From: Hymenobacter sediminis
Lineage (GTDB): Bacteria > Bacteroidota > Bacteroidia > Cytophagales > Hymenobacteraceae
Direction of reading: 5' to 3'
DNA: 64,000 nt
Assembly: GCF_003231285.1 (NCBI RefSeq)
Contig: NZ_QKNS01000008.1
Location: 1 to 64,000 of the forward strand
Made by a program: the position numbers and the translations under genes. Position 1 is the first letter of the stretch. Each line of letters begins with the position of its first letter. Of this stretch, positions 8,697 to 15,284 are shown piece after piece. The notes below the pieces were generated by a model. That model did not search any database and was not told where the DNA came from. It saw only the letters and a list, made by a program, of their open reading frames with translations.

Positions 8697-8783
8697 CTAC
8701 ATTTGTACCACACACCTCTTGCCCCTAACCGAGAATCCCCCTGATCTAGAAAGCCCCAGCAGCTCGGAACTGTTGGGGCTTTC
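8656..8783 (+). repeat. Copy B of the duplicated gene-tail plus terminator sequence
   Basis: Direct repeat of 6357-6485: same C-terminal coding tail, same TACATTTG block, same CCCCCTGATCTAGAAAGCCC, and terminator hairpin GAAAGCCCC...GGGGCTTTC at 8749-8783 followed by GGTTTT. Here the repeat is attached to more of the parent gene (8493-8696). Confidence 0.75.
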
Positions 8784-9580
8784 GGTTTTGCTACTTCTAG
8801 AACTTACCCCCAGCCATACACACTTACCAAAGCAAGAAATTATCCGTTACTCAGCCTAGCAGGGCCTTTCGCTGGTCGGGCTCTCGCCTTGTGCATGTTG
8901 CTGGGAAAATCAGTGGCTTCTACATTCTGCAAATGCCCTTGCTGCTAGTAGCCGACCATTTGCTGACGAATTCCGCTTTCACACCGCGTCAAGGCTACCT
9001 AATGGAGCTCCTTCTGTTTGTTGTAGACATTAACCTGTTCTTATCTTATGTCCACATGGATGGAAAAACCGCTTCATAAGAAGCTGTTATCTCTTTACAA
9101 AATACACACTGAGTCTACGTTGGCAAAAGTCTACTATCTCCTGCGTATCTACCATGCATTCAAGTGATAGGCATTTACGTTGAACTTTTTAGCACTACTA
9201 GAACAATAACCATATCTTCGTTAATTGATTCATTGTATATTGACAGCTTAACCTGATTTCCCAGCTTCTTTATGGGCTCCTTTTTTCGTTTTTTATTGCG
9301 TTCGCTTCCTGGTTTTAAATCAACTTACCCTCTCTCTGCTCAGGCAAATGAAGATGACTACATACAAAGTGGTTATTTTTATGACCTGTGGAGAGACAAA
9401 AGGCTGTAATTCATTGCAAGGCACAATGTGAAAATAGAAGTGCTAAACAACCACAGGTTACGTTGGCCTAATCTTGCTAACGAACCTGTAGCTATCTTGC
9501 CTGCCTCTTCGTTGGAGACCCGCTCCAACGGGTGGGAGCACAGTCATTTTCAAGCGGCTTTTTGGTTCCTGTATAAAAAC
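8784..9580. other. Gene-poor stretch
   Basis: About 800 bases without a convincing gene. It is AT-richer than the flanks. A 62-codon GTG-started hydrophobic frame (8891-9079) exists but lacks support. A short inverted repeat CGTTGGAG...CTCCAACG lies at about 9510-9532, shortly before the strong terminator at 9581. Confidence 0.5.
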
Positions 9581-9613
9581 GAAGCCCTGGCAGGTCTTAT
9601 CTGCCAGGGCTTC
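9581..9613. terminator. Strong perfect hairpin terminator
   Basis: GAAGCCCTGGCAG and CTGCCAGGGCTTC form a perfect 13-bp stem around a 7-base loop, with T-rich flanks on both sides. It lies downstream (minus strand) of the broken integrase gene and could end its transcript. Confidence 0.8.
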
Positions 9614-9762
9614 TATATATGTTTAGAGTCAGATGTTTTTACCACCTTATTAAGCACTGGTACTGAACTTCTATCAGCTCTTCTTCTGAGAGGCCACCGC
9701 GCCAACAGTAGCAACCCCAAGCCCGGTGCTTTCGCGGGCCTGTTTACCGAAGAGCCGGGTAA

Positions 9763-10941
9763 TTAGCTTTTACGACCGAATGCCCGCCCAAACTCGCGGG
9801 CCACCAGCTCCTCCCCTACCCGCACGTAGTACTGCTCCGTCATGGCCACGGTGCGGTGCCCCAGGGCCTTTCTCACCGCCGACATGCTAACGCCAGCATC
9901 CAACCACAAACGGCCGGCGGTCTTCCGCCCAACGTGGGAAGTCACTTTCACGCTCAGGCCCACTACCTTCAGCATCCGGTTATACACCTAGTTGGTGGGC
10001 ACCGGTAAAGTTGTGCCGTACTGTTTAAGCAGAGTCCGCGCCTCGGGCAGCAGCGGAATGATAGCCTGCTGGCCGGTGCTGTGCGTGGTCTTTTGCCGGC
10101 CCATGAAAATCCAGGGCTCCCCATCCTCCCCTAGTCCCACGTAGCGGGTAGCATCGAAGCGCTTCAGGTCGGCGTAGGCCAGGCCCGTGTAGCACTGGAA
10201 CAGGAACACGTCGGCTACGCGCCGCAGAGGCTCACAGGTAAAGGGGTGCTGCTGCAGACGCTCAATGTCCGAGCTGGTAAGGAAGGCCCGGGCCTTGGCT
10301 GCCTCAAACTTCAGGCTGTAGCTTTCCAGTAGGTTAGCCTTGGCGTGCTTGTGCCGCTTGCACCACTTGAGTAATTGCTTGATGACCTGCACCGTTTTGT
10401 TGGTGTAGTTTTGGCCTACCCCCCGCTCCGAGCGCATCCAGATAATGAACAGGTCGCAGAGGTTTTCCGTGAACTAATCGGGCAAGGCCTGCACTAGGCG
10501 CTGGCCCCGCAGAAACATGAGCAGCAAGCCCAGCTTATTCTGGTAGTCCTTATAGGAGGTGCGGGTAATGGACTTGCCCATCAGCGCTAGGCGCTGCTCA
10601 TGCCAGAGCTCAGCCGCCCGCACGATGGTTACGCGTGGCTGCTCCTTCTTCTGGTAAGCATCGAACAATACCTCGGCCGTTACCAAATCACTGGCCCGCT
10701 CCATGTCATAGTAAAGCCGGTTGATGTCGGCCTCAATATCGGAGAGAGCCGCGTTGTCGAGCCGGGCCTTTTTGGCAGTGCCTTTGATGCGCTGGGACTT
10801 GGCATCCCAGTCCCGACGAAGGCAACTGATGGGGGTGGTGAATTTCTTCCGGGCCTTATCCACCGTGATGCGGCAGATAATAGCCCCCGGAGCGCTGGTA
10901 GCTGTGCTTTCCGAAGGCCGGAATACAAAGCGTACTTTCAT
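9763..10941 (-). pseudogene. Bacteroidota tyrosine integrase with two in-frame amber codons
   Basis: A single frame of 393 codons runs from ATG 10941 to TAA 9763-9765, interrupted by TAG at 10474-10476 (LPD-stop-FTENLCDLF) and at 9988-9990 (VPTN-stop-VYNRMLK). The N-terminal arm-binding domain (MKVRFVFRPSESTATSAPGA) and SAM-like core domain are present. The catalytic half has CYTGLAYADLKRF, where the usual first Arg is replaced as in many Bacteroidota transposon integrases. It also has TSHVGRKTAG and LGHRTVAMTEQYY, supplying His, Arg, His and Tyr. Both stops are one C-to-T step from CAG. It is either inactivated or needs suppression. It is probably the integrase of the adjoining prophage. Confidence 0.8.
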
Positions 10942-11124
10942 AGAGTGTCTTATGGGATTTTCTTATGGTTACTAAATACATTAGCAATTACACGAAAGAA
11001 ATGCTAAAAGGATTATACCGAGCCTTTAGTTTTTTGCCGGGCCTTTGCCGGGTCCGTTTCTAGAAGCGGGCAAAACAGGGCGAAAACTGCGTTTTCGGGG
11101 CCGTAGAGCAAGAAGGTAGCCGCC

Positions 11125-11493
11125 GTGGCTAATATATTGCTGCTAGATGCGCCGCCGGTGCTGCTGTTAGTTAGCGGCCGGCCCTTGCTGGCCTACCCCG
11201 TGCGCCGCTGGGATTGGCCCGAAGTGCCTGCCGGAGCAGCCGTGGCGTTACTATCCACCGGGGAAGGGCTGGATTATGGCCCGCGCATACTATGGGTAGG
11301 TAAGGCCGTAACCAATCTGCTGACTTCCTACCGGGGCGGGGCGCTGGCCTTTGTTCCTGCTGACCCGCGCCCTGGTGACGACCCTGTGTTTCGGTTTGAG
11401 GCCAGCGAAATCAAACGGCTGTATCTGCTGAACCCGCCTACCCCTACCCTGCCAGTCACCAGAACGGCCCCGGCCCGCCACCCCCGTGGATAA
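11125..11493 (+). CDS. Hypothetical protein of phage-like region
   Basis: From GTG 11125, with AAGGTAG about 8 bases upstream, the frame encodes 122 residues ending at TAA. It opens MANILLLDAPPVLLLVSGRP and contains LAYPVRRWDWPEVPAGAAV and GEGLDYGPRILWVGKAVTN; the C-terminus is Pro/Arg-rich. No known domain is recognised. It is divergent from the integrase and overlaps the next frame by 8 bases, which favours a short operon. Confidence 0.5.
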   Translation: MANILLLDAPPVLLLVSGRPLLAYPVRRWDWPEVPAGAAVALLSTGEGLDYGPRILWVGKAVTNLLTSYRGGALAFVPADPRPGDDPVFRFEASEIKRLYLLNPPTPTLPVTRTAPARHPRG

Positions 11494-11824
11494 GGGTATG
11501 TCGCCCGCCGCTCTGGACAGCGCCGCCGTGCGGGCTCTATTCTCCGACTACAGCCCTTCCCTCACTCGCACGGCCTCCGAGCTGGAAACCGCTTTGCACC
11601 GACGCGGCTACGCTGGCCCGCTGGCCGATTGGCTACCCACCCTCCGGGCCGGTGGCCTAAGGGAACCGCGCCGGGGTGTATTTGCCGAGCCTGTATGTTC
11701 TGAGCCAACCGCTAGAAGGCGGGATATACCCTTTGTCGTTTTCTATCCCATAGGTAGAAAGCAAACCTGCTTTCATGCAGGTTATCCACCCATAGATGGA
11801 AAACTATATTACCGCATCTCATAA
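11486..11824 (+). CDS. Hypothetical protein of phage-like region
   Basis: This is a 112-residue frame from GTG 11486; ATG 11498 is an alternative that removes four residues. The first 70 residues look protein-like (ALDSAAVRALFSDYSPSLTR, then ALHRRGYAGPLADWLPTL) and may form a small helical DNA-binding or packaging domain. The last 40 residues run into hairpin-forming DNA, and the stop lies inside the hairpin at 11812-11855. The C-terminus could therefore be an artefact of decay. Function unknown. Confidence 0.4.
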   Translation: MDKGMSPAALDSAAVRALFSDYSPSLTRTASELETALHRRGYAGPLADWLPTLRAGGLREPRRGVFAEPVCSEPTARRRDIPFVVFYPIGRKQTCFHAGYPPIDGKLYYRIS

Positions 11825-11930
11825 AACTAGATATTCCGGGTTTTATGAAATGCGGCTATTTACTGAGCTGGCAGTATAAATAGGCAAACTTTTTAGTCCG
11901 TAAATTTTACGGAGCATAACGGCCCGTTAT
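11763..11930. other. Cluster of hairpins and palindromes
   Basis: Four dyad structures lie in 170 bases. AACCTGC/GCAGGTT sits near 11764-11783. CCGCATctCATAAAAC pairs with GTTTTATGaaATGCGG at 11812-11855. TCCGTAAA-T-TTTACGGA is at 11897-11913 and ATAACGG-C-CCGTTAT at 11916-11930. The last two are perfect palindromes two bases apart. The rest of the stretch up to 12164 holds no gene I can support. Confidence 0.6.
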
Positions 11931-12164
11931 AAACAGCTTACCGGAGTATGCCCCCGGGTAGAGGGTGTAAATCCTGGAAGCACCTCTAATCATACCGCAG
12001 AATATCCCTGCAGACGTGTGCGTGCAAAATTGAACCCTAAAAGTTCCGTCTCCTTTATAGCATCCCGGCCTCCAGCAAAGGGCGTATCTTGCTGTAAACA
12101 ACAGATAATAACAGCGGTAGAGCCTATATACAACCCCAAACGGCCACCCCTCACCTTATTGCGT

Positions 12165-12497
12165 ATGGCATACGAAAAAGGCACCAGCGGCAATCCTTCC
12201 GGCCGCCCTAAGGGAAGTGCTAACAAGGCTACCACTCACACCCGGGAGCTAATCGGCGCGGCCTCATCCGGCCTCGATGCCGATACGTTGCGGAGCCACC
12301 TACTTACTCTAAGCGGTAAGGACTTTATAGATGCCTACGTGAAGCTTGCCGAGTTTGTAGCCCCAAAGTTGCAGCGCACTGCCTTAGCTACCGATGATGA
12401 GCAGAAAGGTCGGGTGAAAGTGACGTTGCATATCGGCGGCACTGCAGAACAGCGCGAAGCTAACGCCCGCGCCGCCCGCGAACTATTAGCCGAGTAG
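12165..12497 (+). CDS. Phage or mobile-element protein with DUF5681-like N-terminus
   Basis: ATG 12165 gives 110 residues opening MAYEKGTSGNPSGRPKGSAN, the hallmark of the DUF5681-type domain found in phage packaging regions and mobile elements. A helical region follows (LIGAASSGLDADTLRSHLLT, then AYVKLAEFVAPKLQRTAL). The basic Gly/Pro/Arg N-terminus suggests nucleic-acid binding; a small-terminase-like role is possible. Earlier in-frame sequence (from 12018) lacks protein-like character. It is the last coding gene before tRNA-Ser. Confidence 0.7.
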   Translation: MAYEKGTSGNPSGRPKGSANKATTHTRELIGAASSGLDADTLRSHLLTLSGKDFIDAYVKLAEFVAPKLQRTALATDDEQKGRVKVTLHIGGTAEQREANARAARELLAE

Positions 12498-12703
12498 CAG
12501 GGCGTTCGGTTAGTTGGGCATTGTGAAAAAAGAAGGGCCACCGCGTCAGATAACGTGGTGGCCCTTATCCGTAGGTAGGAGCTGGCAACTACTTACCCAG
12601 CGGGTACACAAAGATACTTAGCGAGTGCAAAAATGCGTCGGCTACCCCTACAGCGTGTGCCCTGTAAATGGAGTGTGTACCCCTACGCGTACCCTTGAAA
12701 AAC

Positions 12704-12738
12704 ATAAAGCCCGTTTCTGACTCAGAAACGGGCTTTAT
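12704..12738. terminator. Perfect 17-bp hairpin downstream of tRNA-Ser
   Basis: ATAAAGCCCGTTTCTGA and TCAGAAACGGGCTTTAT form a perfect stem around a single base. On the minus strand it starts 3 bases past the tRNA 3' end, so it is the tRNA terminator; on the plus strand it may also stop read-through from 12497. Confidence 0.85.
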
Positions 12739-12740
12739 TG

Positions 12741-12828
12741 CAGAGAGGAAGGGATTCGAACCCTCGATGAGCTTGAGACCCATACACACTTTCCAGGCGT
12801 GCTCCTTCGACCACTCGGACACCTCTCT
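12741..12828 (-). tRNA. tRNA-Ser (anticodon GGA)
   Basis: On the minus strand the gene begins AGAGAGGTGTCCGAGTGGTC and ends GGTTCGAATCCCTTCCTCTC-T-G. The 7-bp acceptor stem AGAGAGG/CCTCTCT is perfect. The D-arm has GAGTGGTCGAAGG, the anticodon loop reads CT-GGA-AA, there is a long class II variable arm (GGGTCTCAAGCTCATC) and a standard T-arm. Discriminator G is right for serine. CCA is not encoded. It decodes UCC and UCU. The 3' end faces the phage-like region, a common layout for tRNA-targeted integration. Confidence 0.95.
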
Positions 12829-12896
12829 AGGATGCGGGGAAGTGGCGCAAAATAACACCCAATTTTCGGAATACGCAAGCGTTGGGCGCAGTCAGC

Positions 12897-13952
12897 CTAC
12901 ATTATCGTGATTTCGCCGCGCAGATCCTGGGTCAGCAAGCGACGGGTTTCGGGAGCATTCTGCCTGAGGCCCAGCACGAACATGAGTTTGGCAATGGCTG
13001 CTTCCACCGTCATATCATCGCCCCCGATTACGCCCAGATCGGTGAGGTAGGCGCTGGTTTCGTAACGGCCCTGCATCACGCGGCCCTCCTCGCATTGGCT
13101 AACGTTGAGCAGGTGCACACCCCGGTCGGTCGCGTCGCGCAGGCACTTGAGAAACCAGGGGGCCGTAGGCGCGTTGCCCGAGCCGTAGGTCTCCAGCACG
13201 CAGCCGCGCAGCCCGTCGGTATCCAGTTGGGCCCGCAGCATGCGCTCCGTCAGGCCCGGGAATAGGCGCAGAATGGTTACCTGGTCGTCGAGGTGTTGGT
13301 GGGCCTGCAGGGGGGCGGAGGGCAGCGGCCGAATCTGCTCGTCGTTGAAGTCCAGCTCGATGCCGGCCCGGGCCAGGGGCGGGTAGTTTTCGGAGCGGAA
13401 AGCGTTGTACTGCTGGCTTTCCACCTTTTTGGCGCGGTTGCCCCGAATCAGCAAATCATTGAAGAACACACATACCTCGGGCACGCGCACGGTGCCGGCC
13501 ATGGGGTGACGGGCGGCGGCCATTTCCAGGGCCGTTACCAGGTTGCGGCGCGCATCCGTGCGGATACGGCCTACCGGCACCTGAGCGCCGGTAAACACCA
13601 CCGCCTTGCCCATGTTTTCGAGCAGGAAGCTGAGCGCTGCCGCCGAGTAGGCCATGGTATCGGTGCCGTGCAGCACCACGAAGCCGTCGTAGCGGGCATA
13701 GTTTTCCTGAATGAGCGCGGCCAGCCGCAGCCAGTCCTGCACCGTCACGTTGCTGGAGTCGATGGGCTCGCCCAAATTGGTGACTTCCACGCGCATGTTG
13801 AGCTGGCGTAGCTCGGGCATCTTCTTGCGAATCTGCTCGAAGTTCATGGGCACCAACTCGCCGCGGCGGTTGTAGGCCATGCCCACGGTTCCGCCGGTGT
13901 AGATGACCAGAATAGCTGTTTCGGGTTTGGATGGAAGCGCAGGGGTAAGCAA
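12897..13952 (-). CDS. ansA: Type I L-asparaginase
   Basis: The product is a cytoplasmic-type asparaginase hydrolysing L-asparagine to aspartate and ammonia. Both catalytic threonine motifs are present: YTGGTVGM (residues 18-25, Thr22) and LHGTDTMAYS (Thr97, Asp98). No signal peptide is seen. The frame opens at a TTG (13952), which gives 351 residues. Usual family members start a few residues before the TGGT strand, so the true start may lie slightly downstream. It is a single gene next to tRNA-Ser, outside the mobile region. Confidence 0.9.
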   Translation of the reverse strand: MLTPALPSKPETAILVIYTGGTVGMAYNRRGELVPMNFEQIRKKMPELRQLNMRVEVTNLGEPIDSSNVTVQDWLRLAALIQENYARYDGFVVLHGTDTMAYSAAALSFLLENMGKAVVFTGAQVPVGRIRTDARRNLVTALEMAAARHPMAGTVRVPEVCVFFNDLLIRGNRAKKVESQQYNAFRSENYPPLARAGIELDFNDEQIRPLPSAPLQAHQHLDDQVTILRLFPGLTERMLRAQLDTDGLRGCVLETYGSGNAPTAPWFLKCLRDATDRGVHLLNVSQCEEGRVMQGRYETSAYLTDLGVIGGDDMTVEAAIAKLMFVLGLRQNAPETRRLLTQDLRGEITIM

Positions 13953-14114
13953 AAGCGGGTAGTTTGGGTGGTGAAAGAAAGCTCCGGGGGTGGGCCAGAT
14001 GTGCCGCCAAGTTAGCGACGACTGCTTACTATACCATTCGCGCGCCGATGCGAGGTAGCAACCGTCATGCAGAGGCAGAGTCGAAGCATCTGACGTGCTG
14101 CAGTGAGGGTAACT

Positions 14115-14207
14115 GTCGTCCTGAGCTGGTCGAGGAATCTCGTCTGGTGTCGTGGTAATGGTAACCTGACGTCAGCACGCGAGATTCCTCGACCAGCTCG
14201 GAATGAC
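14115..14207. repeat. REP-like inverted repeat
   Basis: Arms at 14115-14142 and 14180-14207 (28 bases each, three mismatches) share CGAGATTCCTCGACCAGCTC, separated by 37 bases. It lies in the gap between two minus-strand genes. The layout is that of the short dispersed palindromic repeats seen between genes in Bacteroidota genomes. Confidence 0.75.
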
Positions 14208-14289
14208 GGCCTTATTACTTCCTGGCTTCTAACTCTTTAGTAGCTAGCACTGGCTGAGATTGGGCTTAGTAAAGCGTCCTTAAACCTCT

Positions 14290-15066
14290 CTACTTCCCTA
14301 CCTCCCCAAACAGCGCCAAGGTGTTGCGGGTGGTAACCTCAGCTACTTCTTCGGGGTCTTTGCCCATGATTTCGGCTACGCGGTGAGCCACAAAGGGTAG
14401 GTAGGCAGGTTCATTGCGTTTGCCCCGGTAGGGAATGGGGGCCAGGTAGGGGCAGTCGGTTTCGAGGAGCAGATGCTCCAGCTCCAGGCCCGGCAGTACT
14501 TTGTCGAGGCCACCGTTCTTGAAGGTAGCTACGCCTCCGATACCCAGCTTGAAGCCCAGCCGGATTACCTCCTCGGCCTCCTGGCGGGTGCCGGAAAAGC
14601 AGTGAAACACGCCTCGCAGCGTGCCATCCTGAGCGGCCGCAATGATGTCGGCAGCTTCGCGGAAGGCCTCGCGGGTGTGCAGTACCAGGGGCAGGTTGTA
14701 TTTCTTGGCCAGGTCCACCTGAATGCGTAGCGCTTCCTGTTGCTCGGCCAAAAGGGTTTTATCCCAGTACAAATCAATGCCGCACTCCCCTACTGCTGCA
14801 AAAGGTCGGCGGCTCAGCCAGGTTTCCACCTCGTAGAGCTCCTTCTCAAAGTTGCGCGTTACGTGGCAGGGGTGCAGGCCCATTTGGGCAAAGCACTGCG
14901 AAGGGTATTTGGCTTCCACCTCCAGCATGGCATCAATGCTGGTGTGGTCGATGTTGGGCATGAAGATGGTGCGAACCCCGGCCTCAAAAGCCCGGAGCAG
15001 CATGTCATCCTGGTCGGGCTTGAATTGCTCGGAGTAAACGTGCGCGTGCGAATCAGAGAGTTGCAT
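14290..15066 (-). CDS. tatD: TatD-family metal-dependent deoxyribonuclease
   Basis: The 258-residue TIM-barrel hydrolase starts at ATG 15066. The metal-binding set is complete: DSHAHV (His7, His9), GECGIDLYW (Glu), LVLHTREAF (His), FHCFSGT (His) and LETDCPYLAP (Asp). Family members cut DNA 3' to 5' and assist in repair and DNA degradation; an exact substrate cannot be read from sequence. Length is normal. No neighbours share the role. Confidence 0.9.
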   Translation of the reverse strand: MQLSDSHAHVYSEQFKPDQDDMLLRAFEAGVRTIFMPNIDHTSIDAMLEVEAKYPSQCFAQMGLHPCHVTRNFEKELYEVETWLSRRPFAAVGECGIDLYWDKTLLAEQQEALRIQVDLAKKYNLPLVLHTREAFREAADIIAAAQDGTLRGVFHCFSGTRQEAEEVIRLGFKLGIGGVATFKNGGLDKVLPGLELEHLLLETDCPYLAPIPYRGKRNEPAYLPFVAHRVAEIMGKDPEEVAEVTTRNTLALFGEVGK

Positions 15067-15176
15067 GCGGCAAAGGTCGTGAAATTGTGAGTTGCTGGAT
15101 GGATAAGTGAAAAGAGCTATGTGAAGAGGCTCGATGAAGCTATTTTCCTGGAGAAGCCCTACCCCCTAAAAAGCAG

Positions 15177-15212
15177 CAAGCCCTCGACCACTGTACCAGC
15201 GTCAAGGGCTTG
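15177..15212 (-). terminator. Terminator of the GH3 gene
   Basis: CAAGCCCTtGAC...GTCgAGGGCTTG, read on the minus strand, is followed by CTGCTTTTTA. It lies about 70 bases past the stop of the GH3 beta-glucosidase gene. Confidence 0.75.
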
Positions 15213-15284
15213 TTACGTTTTCAGGCTTGTCACTGCAAGTGGAAGAAGGACTTCGCTCCACCCACCATGACACGCTTCACTCTC

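Noticed and set aside
8891..9079. 62-codon GTG-started hydrophobic frame
   Set aside because: No start signal, no neighbours, no recognisable pattern, and it lies in decayed intergenic sequence.
9428..9766. 112-codon open frame on the plus strand
   Set aside because: It reads straight through a perfect 13-bp terminator hairpin (9581-9613) and its translation has no protein-like pattern.
3445..10476. Whole-region reassignment of TAG to an amino acid
   Set aside because: Several apparently intact genes here end in TAG (316-318, 12495-12497), and no suppressor tRNA is present in the window, so only local suppression or decay remains possible.
13293..13811. 172-codon frame opposite asparaginase
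   Set aside because: Shadow frame; asparaginase active-site motifs fix the real strand.
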